The notes: generated by a model from the sequence alone, not told the origin. A stretch of DNA of 64,000 nucleotides from an uncultured Flavobacterium sp. (GCF_963422545.1 NZ_OY730241.1:1-64000), one strand, 5' to 3'. Shown: positions 53,742 through 63,097, numbered from the stretch's first letter. Numbers and translations: made by a program.

Positions 53742-55178
53742 TTATTCTACTTCTAAACTCTGCATTTCTTTTAATACGTTTTCTAATAACAGAGGCAATT
53801 TATGATAAACTTTATCATTGATTTGTTTATACTTTTTATGAGTTTCTAAATTAGGGAGAAACTCATCTTTTTCTTTTACCATCAGTTTCACTGCAGTTTC
53901 AAAATCAGAGTAACATCCTGTTGCAACTGCTGTACAAATCGCAGCTCCTAAAGCAGCCGAACCGCTCATTTCATTTCGAATAACAGGAGTTCCGCTTATG
54001 TCTGCAAAAATCTGCATAAATAAATTACTATTAGCACCTCCGCCTGATATGATAATTTTTTCAGGATTATGACCTAACGTTTCATTCATTAACTGATAAT
54101 GATTGTTCAGTGTAAATGCAATTCCTTCTAAAATGGCACGATAAATATGCCCGCGACCTTGTTGTCCATTAAAACCAATCATCACACCTTTTCGGTAGGA
54201 CTGATATGCCGGCGCGAGCCAATCCGGAACGATCATTAAACCGTCTGATCCTATAGGAACTTTCAAAGCTTCTTCTTCTAAAATTTGTTCCGGTGAAACT
54301 CCTTTTTCTTTTGCTTTGATATTTAATTCTTCACCAATAAGATCCCTAAACCATGAAATCAACCACATTCCTCTTCTTACTCCACCACTTTCGAATAAAT
54401 AACGATTTGGTATACAGGATAAGTTGGTAAAGTAATTATCATGAGCAGGCCTGTTTTCGTTCCCCACAACCATAGATGTGATGTACGTTCCTAAAGAAAA
54501 TAATCCTCTGGATGAATCTATTAATCCTGCTCCCAAGGCTTCCACCGCTTTATCATTTGCTGTGGCTACTACAGGTAATCCTTCCGGCAAACCGGTTTCC
54601 TGAGCAGCAGCTTTGATTACAGTTCCTAAAACAGTTCCGGGCATTTGTAATTTTAGCAATTTCTCATTTGGAATTTTAAAATTGTCAAGCACAGCTTTAT
54701 CTTCAGACCAGTTCCAGGTTTCCATATCGACAGGAAATTGCCACTGAAAAGCATTCGCCGCCGTATCTTTTAATTCTCCTGTAAGACGATGCGTGATATA
54801 TCCCGTTGTAGGACACGTGTATGCAATTTCTTCTGAATCTTCAAAAGTTTCATACGCTCTTACATCCATCCAACTCATTACGGGAGCAGCCAAATTACCG
54901 TCCTTTTTCATGAATACCCTGCAACAACGAATCGTACAAAGTCCTACCCCTTTTATAAGGTTTACATCACCTTTAAAGTTTTTCATTAACCTGATCAGAG
55001 CTACTTTTATACTATCCCACAAATCATCATCAGGATGCTCTACATATCCGGTTTTCCTAAACATCATAGGTTTAAGAGGCTCAATTTCAGAATGTATTAT
55101 CTCACCTTTTGAGTTAATGATATATACTTTTGTACTTTGAGACCCGTTATCGATTGAAATAAAATATTGCTCGTTCAT
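53742..55178 (-). CDS. FGGY-family carbohydrate kinase (YgcE-like)
   Basis: 478 residues, normal length for the family. The N-terminal phosphate loop is DNGSQSTK (10-17) and the catalytic Asp fits Asp209 in ATANDKAVEALGAG. ISGGGANSNLFMQIFADI is the C-terminal FGGY signature. It phosphorylates a sugar, ketose or polyol with ATP in the cytoplasm. It lies 11 bases behind the SDR gene. From gene content and from the resemblance of its neighbours, it corresponds to E. coli ygcE, whose substrate is to my knowledge unassigned. Confidence 0.9.
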   Translation of the reverse strand: MNEQYFISIDNGSQSTKVYIINSKGEIIHSEIEPLKPMMFRKTGYVEHPDDDLWDSIKVALIRLMKNFKGDVNLIKGVGLCTIRCCRVFMKKDGNLAAPVMSWMDVRAYETFEDSEEIAYTCPTTGYITHRLTGELKDTAANAFQWQFPVDMETWNWSEDKAVLDNFKIPNEKLLKLQMPGTVLGTVIKAAAQETGLPEGLPVVATANDKAVEALGAGLIDSSRGLFSLGTYITSMVVGNENRPAHDNYFTNLSCIPNRYLFESGGVRRGMWLISWFRDLIGEELNIKAKEKGVSPEQILEEEALKVPIGSDGLMIVPDWLAPAYQSYRKGVMIGFNGQQGRGHIYRAILEGIAFTLNNHYQLMNETLGHNPEKIIISGGGANSNLFMQIFADISGTPVIRNEMSGSAALGAAICTAVATGCYSDFETAVKLMVKEKDEFLPNLETHKKYKQINDKVYHKLPLLLENVLKEMQSLEVE

Positions 55179-55189
55179 AACAATTCGTT

Positions 55190-55966
55190 TTATCTCGTTA
55201 AAAATCCGCCATCAACGGATAAAATATGTCCGTTTACAAAGTGAGAAGCCTGACTTGCCAGGAATACCGTAGTTCCCATTAAATCGGCCACATCTCCCCA
55301 ACGACCTTCAGGAGTATGATCTACAATCCATTTGTTACGTTCCGGGTTTTCTATAGATGCCTGAGCCACTTTTGTTTTAAAATAACCGGGAGCAATTCCG
55401 TTAACCTGCACATTGTATTGTGCTAATTCATCACAATATGCTTTAGTTAAACCTGCTAATCCGTGTTTAGTAGCAGCATACGCCGGAGACCATTGTCCGC
55501 CTAAGAAAGAAAACAGGGAGCAAATATTAATGATTTTTCCACTTTTTTGAGGAATAAAAAACTTAGTAACTTCAGCCGACATTTCAAAAGCAGCCGTTAA
55601 ATTGATGCTTACCATCGGGTCCCACTCTTTTCTTCCAAAATTCAAAACGTCAGCAATTAAGCAAATTCCCGCACAGTTAACTAAGATGTCTACTGATCCT
55701 AATTTTTCTACACATTCTTCTACAATTTTTTTTGGTATTCCGTCTTTGGTAATATCTGCTTCCATATACACCGCTTTCCCGCCTTCATTCTCTATCAATC
55801 GATTGAAATCAGCATCGTCCGGCATAATATTTGGCATAAAAATATTAGCGCCAGCTTTTGCTAAAGCTAAAGAAAAAGCCTGTCCTAATCCTGTATTTCC
55901 TCCTGTTACAATTGCGTTTTTTCCTTTAAGAGAAAAATAACCCATATTAAAGTCTGTGATATTCAT
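55190..55966 (-). CDS. Short-chain dehydrogenase (YgcW-like)
   Basis: 258 residues. The NAD(P) motif is AIVTGGNTGLGQAFSLALAKAGANIF; NCAG and the catalytic Ser (NICSLFSFLGGQWSPA) with YAATK are intact. The stretches IPQKSGKIINICSLFSFLGG and TKAYCDELAQYNVQVNGIAPGY are, from memory, very close to E. coli YgcW (annotated as a deoxygluconate-dehydrogenase-like enzyme). It would interconvert a hydroxyl and a keto group on the sugar substrate before phosphorylation by the next gene's kinase. Confidence 0.92.
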   Translation of the reverse strand: MNITDFNMGYFSLKGKNAIVTGGNTGLGQAFSLALAKAGANIFMPNIMPDDADFNRLIENEGGKAVYMEADITKDGIPKKIVEECVEKLGSVDILVNCAGICLIADVLNFGRKEWDPMVSINLTAAFEMSAEVTKFFIPQKSGKIINICSLFSFLGGQWSPAYAATKHGLAGLTKAYCDELAQYNVQVNGIAPGYFKTKVAQASIENPERNKWIVDHTPEGRWGDVADLMGTTVFLASQASHFVNGHILSVDGGFLTR

Positions 55967-55992
55967 TTTATATATTTTTTTATTGTTTTAAT

Positions 55993-57255
55993 TTATTTTT
56001 TTTGAGTTTGTTGTTTAAAAATAGTCACAAAGCAAACTGCCGCTATTCCAAGGATTGCGCTTATTATAAAGTAGGCGTTGTATCCTCCTTCTGCACCAAA
56101 TTTGTTAAAAACCACTGTACTGAAATACGGTATAAAAATGTCCGGCAAGTATCCTAAAAGAGAAATAAAACCTACCGCAGTTCCCATTATTTTATTATCT
56201 ATCCTACTGTCTCCCAATAATGACCAATACGTACCACGAATGGCATAAACAAATGTTCCTCCTAGTATTATTAAAATGTAATAGATATTAAAACTTGTTG
56301 TTTCTGCCGGAAGTAAAGCAACTCCGAATAAAGTAAGAACAGCTCCGCATAAAGCAGAAACCAGTGTTAGACTCTTTCCAAATTTATCTGCTAAAAAACC
56401 GCCTAAGATTCCACCAATAGGTCTCATCCATAATACAATTACCATAATAGTATTTACCGTAACGGGAGTGATTTTAAGGTTTTTTTCCATAAAACCACCG
56501 TAATAATACACTACCCAAGTTACTGCGTAGGAACAAAAAATAATGGCTCCCATGAGATACACAAACTTGTTTTTGATAACAGAATTCACGTCTTTAAAAT
56601 CAAAGCCTTTTTCTTCTTCTTGCGTGTCTTTTACGACTGTTAATTCATTTTTATCTGATTTAACTACTTCCTTTTCCACAAACAAAGCGATGAGAATTCC
56701 AACAACAAGTAACACGCTAGAATACATATAAATAACATATTTTAGTGCCTCAGTTTTATTTTCCAGCGTTTCTCCTTTTTCTAAAACATGTGAAAAAATA
56801 AGCAACGCTACACTCGCTAATATAGCTTCTACAATACCTCTTCCACCATCAAGAAACCCAAAGAAACGTCCCTCATCTTCCGGAGTAGACAATAACTTGA
56901 CCAGCTTCATGTGTGCTCCCCAGAACGTAAATACAGAGAAAACTCCCCATAAACAAAATATACCTATAACTGAAGTATATTCAGGAATCTGAGCAAACCA
57001 AAATCCGCCGACTGCTGTACCTAACAAAGAAAAAACCAGTAGATATTTTGCAGAAAATTTATCACTTAATATACCACTCGGGAAATACCCTAATATGAAT
57101 ATAAAGCCCAATACGGTATAGATTATATTAAGATCATCTAAACCAATTTTAAAAACAGACAAAATGGTTTCCTGATAATTTGTCCTTAAATAAATCAGTG
57201 GATAAATTGCTCCGGCAGCCAATACTATGAGGATAAATTGAATATATCTTTTCAT
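55993..57255 (-). CDS. MFS transporter of the ygc-like operon
   Basis: 420 residues with 12 hydrophobic helices. The major-facilitator loop motif is present (YFPSGILSDKFSAKYLL after helix 2, and GGILGGFLADKFGKSLTLV in the second half). It imports the operon substrate across the inner membrane. In E. coli the matching cluster contains the MFS gene yqcE next to ygcW and ygcE; assignment to that subgroup is inferred from position. Spacing to the neighbours is 26 and 21 bases. Confidence 0.9.
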   Translation of the reverse strand: MKRYIQFILIVLAAGAIYPLIYLRTNYQETILSVFKIGLDDLNIIYTVLGFIFILGYFPSGILSDKFSAKYLLVFSLLGTAVGGFWFAQIPEYTSVIGIFCLWGVFSVFTFWGAHMKLVKLLSTPEDEGRFFGFLDGGRGIVEAILASVALLIFSHVLEKGETLENKTEALKYVIYMYSSVLLVVGILIALFVEKEVVKSDKNELTVVKDTQEEEKGFDFKDVNSVIKNKFVYLMGAIIFCSYAVTWVVYYYGGFMEKNLKITPVTVNTIMVIVLWMRPIGGILGGFLADKFGKSLTLVSALCGAVLTLFGVALLPAETTSFNIYYILIILGGTFVYAIRGTYWSLLGDSRIDNKIMGTAVGFISLLGYLPDIFIPYFSTVVFNKFGAEGGYNAYFIISAILGIAAVCFVTIFKQQTQKK

Positions 57256-57276
57256 ACGCTTAGTTTTAAATAGCTG

Positions 57277-58788
57277 TTATTTTTGATATTTTTCGCCTTC
57301 AACCTGAGGGAAAATTGTTCCGAAATTCATGATTCCGTTAGGATCAAAAACTTCTTTTAGTTTCTCAAGCATATAGTAAGCACTTCCGTGTTCCTCTTTT
57401 GTCCACTCATTTCTGTATTTACCAATCCCGTGATGATGACACATAGAACCACCAAGTTTCAGGGTTTCTTCTACAATAATAGTTTGTATCGGGTGATGAT
57501 AAAGACGCATTTCATCTTGTGGCTCACAATTGATATTGTAGTTATATACAAAATACATATTGGTACCGTTGATATAACTGTGAGAGGAATGCCCGCCAAG
57601 CATAGTAATATCTTTACTTCTTGGAAATTCATTTCGGATTCTTTCGATTACGTTGTAATAAATCTTTGTTACATTTTCCCAATCAGCAGATATTTCTGTT
57701 GTAAACCCATCGTGAGAGTTTTTAGTAACCATATCTTTAATTTCTTCCTCTATTCTCTGCTGAGTCCAGTTAAGATGATTAAACCAGCCTGCGATCAAGT
57801 CAGAATCAACTTTTTCCGTAATTCCTTCTTTATACTTTTCTACAGCTTCTTCTATTCCGGCAGCAGTAGCTTTTACCATATTTTGGTTTCCTTCTGCCAT
57901 AAAAATTAAAATACACTGCCCTTTATGAAAATGACTAAAATGCTGAGCCGCATCTTCTTCAGAATATACTCTTGCTACAGAAGGTCTGTATCCGTTTGCC
58001 ATTACTTCTCTTAAAACTTTAACTCCTGTGTCGACATCTTTAAGTAAATACCCAAAAAAGCGATTGTTTTCAGGAAAATATCGATAGAGTTTAACGGTAA
58101 CTTCTGTGATGTAACATAAAGCTCCTTCGTTACCAATGGCAATGTGTCTAATATCAGGTCCTCCTGCTCTTCTTGGTACATTTTTTATACGTGAAATATG
58201 TCCATCAGGAAAAACACATTCTAATCCTACAACCATATCTTCTATACCACCGTATAAAGTTGAGAATTGCCCAATACTACGGGTAGATACTAAACCTCCC
58301 ATTTGTGCAACAGGTTTAGACTGAGGAGAATGTCCTGTTGTTAGATTATGTTTTCTAACTTCATCCTCTAGCTGTTGTAAAGTAACACCTGATTGTGCTG
58401 TAGCCTGAAGATTGTAAGGATCTATTTTTATAATATCGCTTAGATTTTTTCCATCAACAATTAAAGTCTGTTCTTTCCAGTTTTCTAAACCTCCTTCAGT
58501 TGCAGTTCTTCCACTTCTTGGAATAACATTAATTCCGTAAGCATTACAATATCTCAGGATTTCTGAAACCTGCTCTGCAGATTCAGGATAAACAATCGCA
58601 ATTGGAGCCGGAACATCCAGAACTTTCTTTGCTTTAGCATATTTTTTATATCTGTCTGCCGATGCTTCATATAAATCATCAGAATTGATATTTATCTGAT
58701 CTTGCTTTAGCATCTTCTCTAAATCATTTAAAATCGTCTTGTTTTCTTTCATAATATTTAAACTTTCCTGATTAAAATCCGCCTTCAT
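57277..58788 (-). CDS. FAD-binding oxidase/dehydrogenase (YgcU-like, AGPS/PCMH fold)
   Basis: 503 residues. The PCMH FAD-binding domain (about 55-235) has PRSGRTATEGGLENW, NLQATAQSGV, TGHSPQSKPVAQMGGLVSTR and IRHIAIGNEGALCYITEVTV. The C-terminal HHHGIGKYRNEW resembles the active-site His motif of alkyldihydroxyacetonephosphate synthase and related enzymes. The blocks TGHSPQSKP and SIGQFSTLYG closely match E. coli YgcU as I remember it. It should oxidise a hydroxyl on the substrate. A start 12 residues later (MKENKTIL) is possible. It is the first gene of the operon. Confidence 0.92.
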   Translation of the reverse strand: MKADFNQESLNIMKENKTILNDLEKMLKQDQININSDDLYEASADRYKKYAKAKKVLDVPAPIAIVYPESAEQVSEILRYCNAYGINVIPRSGRTATEGGLENWKEQTLIVDGKNLSDIIKIDPYNLQATAQSGVTLQQLEDEVRKHNLTTGHSPQSKPVAQMGGLVSTRSIGQFSTLYGGIEDMVVGLECVFPDGHISRIKNVPRRAGGPDIRHIAIGNEGALCYITEVTVKLYRYFPENNRFFGYLLKDVDTGVKVLREVMANGYRPSVARVYSEEDAAQHFSHFHKGQCILIFMAEGNQNMVKATAAGIEEAVEKYKEGITEKVDSDLIAGWFNHLNWTQQRIEEEIKDMVTKNSHDGFTTEISADWENVTKIYYNVIERIRNEFPRSKDITMLGGHSSHSYINGTNMYFVYNYNINCEPQDEMRLYHHPIQTIIVEETLKLGGSMCHHHGIGKYRNEWTKEEHGSAYYMLEKLKEVFDPNGIMNFGTIFPQVEGEKYQK

Positions 58789-59203
58789 TTTATTTCTAAT
58801 TTGTATTATTTAAGTTTGTTACCTCATAAATAATTTTGTATTAAATTACTTACCTAATAACAAACGTAGGAAAATTAATTCAATTTGAGTAATTATTTTC
58901 CTTAAATTTTAATTTAACATAAAATAATGGAAAATAAAGTAAAACAATTAAGCACTAATGAAAGACACTAATCCTAAATACCCAAGTTATAAGCTGATTA
59001 CTCACACATAAACTGTATATAAGAAAAAAACAACAGCTGTTAAAACAAAAAACAAGCATAAATTTAAATGGAAAATAAAAGTCGTTTATATACAACAAAT
59101 GCATTTTATTTGCATAAAATGATTTTAAACAAACTGACAAAAAAACAGAAAGAGTGTCTATTTTAAATAAAATATAATATTTTTACTAAAAATCAGTAAG
59201 GCA
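58789..59203. other. Divergent promoter region of the ygc-like operon and rpiR-type gene
   Basis: No convincing gene; a 61-codon minus-strand frame at 58955-59140 is hydrophobic and AT-driven. It contains the minus-strand promoter/operator candidate at 58861-58901. I see no clear promoter for the regulator gene itself. Confidence 0.5.
58861..58901 (-). promoter_or_regulatory. Promoter element and candidate operator of the ygc-like operon
   Basis: Minus-strand TACGTTTG (58861-58868) matches TAnnTTTG. Directly upstream lies an imperfect inverted repeat, GGAAAAT (58869-58875) and ATTTTCC (58895-58901) with further TAATT pairing inside. A spaced TTG is not evident. The position suits control by the divergent RpiR-type protein. 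Confidence 0.45.
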
Positions 59204-59950
59204 ATGTATGTTGTAAATAAAGATCTACTCAACTCTCTGGAAAAAAATATTTATTCCATTCTGATCAAAGAAATAAAACAAAACAACACACTATCTATTA
59301 TAGATGCTGCCTCAATTTGCGGTTGCTCACCTTCTAAAATTTCAAAATTTGTGCAGAAGCTGGGATTCAAAAACTATAAAGAATATCTAGCTTTTATTAG
59401 TGGAAATGCCTTTACTGTAATCCCTAATGAAAATGAACGCTTAAATAAATTTCTAGATAACTTCAATTCTGAAATCATTGAGCACTTCGCTGCATATCTT
59501 CAAAAATTCGAAAAAATCATTTTGTTTGGTTATGGCCCTTCGTTTATTGCCGGTCAGTATTTTGAATATAAACTTAGAAACCTATTAGAAATCCCTATAT
59601 GCGCCGTTGCTCACGAAACATCAATAAATGACTTATTGAGCAAAAACAATCTGGTCATTATTTTTTCTGTTACCGGACAATTCAAATCTTTTAAAGAGCT
59701 ATACGAAAATGTCATTTTGAAAAACAGCAAAGTCGCTTTCATATTAGAGGAAGGACGTACCGAATTTTTAGAAACATACGATTACACTATTACTCTAAGT
59801 AATTATCTGCAAAATCCAGAATTACTACCTCATGAAAAGACAAGGACAACTTTTTTCGCTTTCATAGAAGCTGTAATTAAGCAGTTAGAAACACCGTCAT
59901 TTGAAAAAAAATTACAGAAAAAAGTCAAGAAAGTAAAAGATGACTTTTAG
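59204..59950 (+). CDS. MurR/RpiR-family transcriptional regulator (HTH + SIS)
   Basis: 248 residues. An N-terminal HTH (about 10-65: NTLSIIDAASICGCSPSKISKFVQKLGFKNYKEYL) and a SIS sugar-phosphate-binding domain (about 90-205: IILFGYGPSFIAGQYFEYKL, IIFSVTGQFKS) are the RpiR layout. Such regulators sense a phosphosugar. Divergent placement next to the FAD oxidase gene makes it the likely controller of the ygc-like operon, responding to the kinase product. It differs from the E. coli cluster, where I recall an antiterminator-type regulator instead. Confidence 0.9.
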   Translation: MYVVNKDLLNSLEKNIYSILIKEIKQNNTLSIIDAASICGCSPSKISKFVQKLGFKNYKEYLAFISGNAFTVIPNENERLNKFLDNFNSEIIEHFAAYLQKFEKIILFGYGPSFIAGQYFEYKLRNLLEIPICAVAHETSINDLLSKNNLVIIFSVTGQFKSFKELYENVILKNSKVAFILEEGRTEFLETYDYTITLSNYLQNPELLPHEKTRTTFFAFIEAVIKQLETPSFEKKLQKKVKKVKDDF

Positions 59951-60008
59951 GTTTTAAAATATTTTTCGCAACAAAAATCACAAAGAATAACCCACTAATT
60001 ACAGGAAA

Positions 60009-60362
60009 ATGGAAGAAATAAAATTATACATCGAATATGTTGCAAAAGCAATAGAAATAGCCGGTATCATTACAATAATCATAGGGATACTATTTGCAAT
60101 GTCTAAATTTATTTTCACATTGCAAGGAACAGTTCCTCGTTCTTATATAATATTGAGGCAAGAACTTGGTAAAGCTATTTTATTAGGATTAGAAATATTA
60201 GTTGCTGGTGATATTATTGGAACCGTAGTTACTGAACCAACAATGGATAGGGTACTTTCTTTAGCTGTAATTGTATTAATCAGAACATTTTTAAGTTTAT
60301 CTCTTGAAGTAGAAATTGAAGGAAGATTTCCTTGGCAAAAAAGCAGAACTAAAGAGAAATAA
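60009..60362 (+). CDS. DUF1622 small membrane protein
   Basis: 117 residues with three membrane helices (about 13-38, 50-72 and 82-98). IEYVAKAIEIAGIITIIIGI, a polar RQELGKAILLGLEILVAGDIIGTV segment and RTFLSLSLEVEIEGRFPW are the DUF1622 pattern. Function unknown; no evident link to its neighbours beyond co-orientation with the RpiR gene 58 bases upstream. Confidence 0.9.
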   Translation: MEEIKLYIEYVAKAIEIAGIITIIIGILFAMSKFIFTLQGTVPRSYIILRQELGKAILLGLEILVAGDIIGTVVTEPTMDRVLSLAVIVLIRTFLSLSLEVEIEGRFPWQKSRTKEK

Positions 60363-60717
60363 TACTTTAGTTTTTGCACTATTTCATAAATTCAAGTATA
60401 TAAAACATTAATTATCAAAAACATTTTCCGAAATTTGTTAGTACAATAAATAGATTATTCATTTAGTTGTTCTTCTTTACTTCCTGAGGATATTTCAACT
60501 AAATAAGATTCGTTATTACAAAAATGGAATTTTAAAACTTAGCATTCCCAAATAAAATGCTATTCCTACCGCATACCGGTTAAACAAAATACAGTGCCCC
60601 AATATTAAAAAAAGTTTACATCATTAGTACAACAAGTATAATTGAATATTATTTGATGGTATAACCTATTTTTCTTTTAAATCATACGAAATCAATTGGT
60701 AAAACTCATTGTCTATT
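60363..60717. other. Intergenic region before the ATP-cone nuclease gene
   Basis: Nothing recognisable: no gene, no strong hairpin, no clear promoter pair. The nuclease gene presumably has its promoter within the last 100 bases. Confidence 0.4.
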
Positions 60718-61548
60718 ATGAAAATAACGAAGCACTCGGGTCACAAAGTACCTTTCGATAAAGAAAAACTAAAACTTTCTCTTGAAAAATCAGGAGCTAG
60801 TGCTGATCTTATAAATGATTCTCTGGCAGAAATAGAAAAACGTATATATGATGGTATAACTACAAAAGAAATATACAAGCTGGCTTTTGATTTTTTGAAA
60901 AAAGCATCAAAAGGGCATGCAGCACGTTACAACATTAGACTTGCTTTACAAATGCTTGGTCCGGCAGGATTTTTCTTTGAAAAGTTCATTTCGAGATTAT
61001 ATGAAGCTGATGGATTTAGAACAAAAACAAATCTAACGCTGCAGGGAAAGTGTGTATCGCATGAAGTAGACATAGCAATCATAAAGAACAATATGATAGC
61101 TATGGTCGAATGTAAATTTCATGGCAGCAGAGAAGCTTCGACAGATGTAAAAGTCCCAATGTATATCCTTTCTCGTTTTAATGACCTTAAAGCAAGGCAG
61201 CACATCATTTTTTCTAATAACGAAAGTATTAATTCCTGCATTATTGTAACCAACAATCGTTTTACAAAAGATGCGCAGGATTTTGGCAATTGCAGCGGAA
61301 TCTCTCTTTTAAGCTGGGATTATCCGCAGAATAACAACCTCAAAGACAAAATAGACAAAGGTGCCCTTTACCCTATTACCTGCCTTACAACGCTATCAAT
61401 GATTGAAAAGGAAAAACTGCTTATTCTGGACCAGATACTTGTCAAAGATCTTCTTCATGATTCGCAAAGCCTTAATAAAATTGGACTTAGCAATACCCGC
61501 ATTAAAAATATATTGAAAGAAGCTTCACAACTTTGTAAACATATTTAA
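60718..61548 (+). CDS. ATP-cone domain fused to a PD-(D/E)XK restriction-endonuclease-like domain
   Basis: 276 residues from the ATG at 60718. Residues 1-80 are an ATP-cone (SGHKVPFDKEKLKLSLEKSGAS, then YDGITTKEIYKLAFDFL), the nucleotide-sensing domain of ribonucleotide reductases. Residues 85-215 form a PD-(D/E)XK nuclease with Asp118 in HEVDIAII and Glu131-Cys-Lys133 in MVECKF, so the catalytic core looks intact. The C-terminal 50 residues are helical. It is followed by a beta-CASP hydrolase after a single base, so the two are coupled. Expected: nuclease activity gated by (d)ATP; substrate unknown. Confidence 0.88.
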   Translation: MKITKHSGHKVPFDKEKLKLSLEKSGASADLINDSLAEIEKRIYDGITTKEIYKLAFDFLKKASKGHAARYNIRLALQMLGPAGFFFEKFISRLYEADGFRTKTNLTLQGKCVSHEVDIAIIKNNMIAMVECKFHGSREASTDVKVPMYILSRFNDLKARQHIIFSNNESINSCIIVTNNRFTKDAQDFGNCSGISLLSWDYPQNNNLKDKIDKGALYPITCLTTLSMIEKEKLLILDQILVKDLLHDSQSLNKIGLSNTRIKNILKEASQLCKHI

Positions 61549-61549
61549 A

Positions 61550-62905
61550 ATGAAAATAAAATTTATAGGAGGTGCAGGAACTGTAACGGGTTCGAAAACC
61601 CTCATAGAAACTAACGGATACAGAATACTGGTTGATTGCGGTCTTTTTCAAGGTCTTAAATCACTTAGAGAACTCAATTGGGATCCTTTACCTATTTTAC
61701 CCTCTACAATAGATTGCGTCCTTCTTACTCACGGTCACTTAGATCATTGCGGCTGGCTGCCCCGTCTGGTTTCTCAGGGTTTTACAGGCAAAATATATTG
61801 CACCGGTCCAACCAAATCTATAGCAAAATTAGTTCTTTTAGATAGTGCCAAAATTCAAGAAGAAGAAGCCAATAGAGCCAGCCAGGAGTCTTATTCTAAA
61901 CATACAGACCCGGAACCATTGTACACCGTACAGCAAGCTGAGGCTGTTACTCCTTTTTTTAAAATCATACAACCCAATACACCAATAATTATCACAGATG
62001 ACATCACTGCTGTTTTTGAAAATGCAGGACATATCATTGGTGCCTGTAGTATTACAGTAACTCTCGAAAACAAAACCTTAGTTTTCTCCGGCGATGTAGG
62101 GCGTGATGACGATGTTTTGATGTTTCCGCCAACAAAACCTGTGATGGCTGATTATATCTTTCTGGAAAGTACTTACGGAAACCATCTTCATCCTGACTTA
62201 GACGTAAAAAAAGAATTGGAAACACTTATCAATTCTACTATAAAAGAGAAAGGAACAGTAATTATTCCCGGCTTTGCCGTAGAGAGAGCACAATCGATAA
62301 TGTATTTGTTATGGCAGCTCAAAACAGAAGGCAGAATTCCAAATATTCCTTACATACTGGATACTCCAATGGGAGCCAGTGCATTACATGTATTTTTAGA
62401 AAATATGCAATGGCATAAACTTTCCATTAATGATTGTCATGAAATGTATAAAATGTTCGACATTGTCTCTGATTTTGAAGAAACAACGCGTATTATCTCA
62501 AATCCCCAGCCCAAAGTGGTCATTGCCGCAAGTGGCATGGTGACTGGCGGACGGGTATTATCGTATTTTGAACATTATATAGGTATTGAAAAGACTACAG
62601 TTATTTTTGTTGGCTATCAGGCAGAAGGCACGCGCGGAAGAAAACTTCTGGAAGGAGCTGACGAAATTAAAATATATGGAAACTACTATAATGTAAGGGC
62701 CAAAATACATCAAATTGAAGGTCTCTCTGCTCATGGAGATCAACAAGATCTCTTAAACTGGCTTTCCGCTCTTAAAAATACACCTAAATGCGTTTTTTTA
62801 GTTCATGGCGAAAATCTCCCTGCCGATGAGTTACGCATTAAAATTCAGAAGCAATATGGTTTTAAATGCAATGTTCCATTAATGGGAAATGAAATAGAAA
62901 TTTAG
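61550..62905 (+). CDS. MBL-fold beta-CASP family hydrolase (RNase-like)
   Basis: 451 residues. Metallo-beta-lactamase motifs: LLTHGHLDHCGWL (His61, His63, Asp65, His66), GACSI and the SGDVGRDD Asp. The beta-CASP insertion includes ESTYGNHLHP and IPGFAVERAQSIMYLL. C-terminal motifs ASGMVTGGRVL (motif B-like) and the final GLSAHGDQQDLLNWL and FLVHGE complete a typical CPSF73/RNase J-related enzyme. It probably cleaves RNA. It starts one base after the nuclease stop. No KH domain or membrane region. Confidence 0.93.
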   Translation: MKIKFIGGAGTVTGSKTLIETNGYRILVDCGLFQGLKSLRELNWDPLPILPSTIDCVLLTHGHLDHCGWLPRLVSQGFTGKIYCTGPTKSIAKLVLLDSAKIQEEEANRASQESYSKHTDPEPLYTVQQAEAVTPFFKIIQPNTPIIITDDITAVFENAGHIIGACSITVTLENKTLVFSGDVGRDDDVLMFPPTKPVMADYIFLESTYGNHLHPDLDVKKELETLINSTIKEKGTVIIPGFAVERAQSIMYLLWQLKTEGRIPNIPYILDTPMGASALHVFLENMQWHKLSINDCHEMYKMFDIVSDFEETTRIISNPQPKVVIAASGMVTGGRVLSYFEHYIGIEKTTVIFVGYQAEGTRGRKLLEGADEIKIYGNYYNVRAKIHQIEGLSAHGDQQDLLNWLSALKNTPKCVFLVHGENLPADELRIKIQKQYGFKCNVPLMGNEIEI

Positions 62906-62929
62906 ATGTTTTTTACAATTTTTACGTAG

Positions 62930-62993
62930 AGATGCACAGCAGTGCATCTAATTTTAGTGTGTAATCTTTGCGGAGACGCACTGCAGGGCATCT
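62930..62993. repeat. Two related short palindromes (intergenic REP-like units)
   Basis: AGATGCAC, AGCA, GTGCATCT (62930-62949, perfect) and a diverged relative, AGACGCAC, TGCA, GGGCATCT (62974-62993, two mismatches). Both have 8-4-8 architecture and a shared GCA core, and both precede a terminator. Confidence 0.55.
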
Positions 62994-63039
62994 ATGACAA
63001 TACATAATGATTCAAAAATAATACAACACTTCATAAACA

Positions 63040-63071
63040 AAAAAGCCCATTTCTTACGAAATGGGCTTTTT
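63040..63071. terminator. Bidirectional terminator between convergent genes
   Basis: Perfect 14-bp stem (63040-63053 AAAAAGCCCATTTC and 63058-63071, loop TTAC), with A and T runs on either side. Confidence 0.92.
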
Positions 63072-63097
63072 ATGTTATCAATAATTTTTATTAGATA

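Noticed and set aside
54793..55140. 115-codon plus-strand frame inside the FGGY kinase gene
   Set aside because: Shadow of a well-supported kinase reading frame.
57388..57909. 173-codon plus-strand frame opposite the FAD oxidase gene
   Set aside because: The opposite strand encodes a clear YgcU-like protein across the region; the antisense product has no recognisable motif and an odd composition.
58955..59140. 61-codon hydrophobic minus-strand frame in the divergent region
   Set aside because: Low-complexity, AT-driven Phe/Tyr/Cys composition, sits in a regulatory gap and lacks a charged membrane-protein layout.
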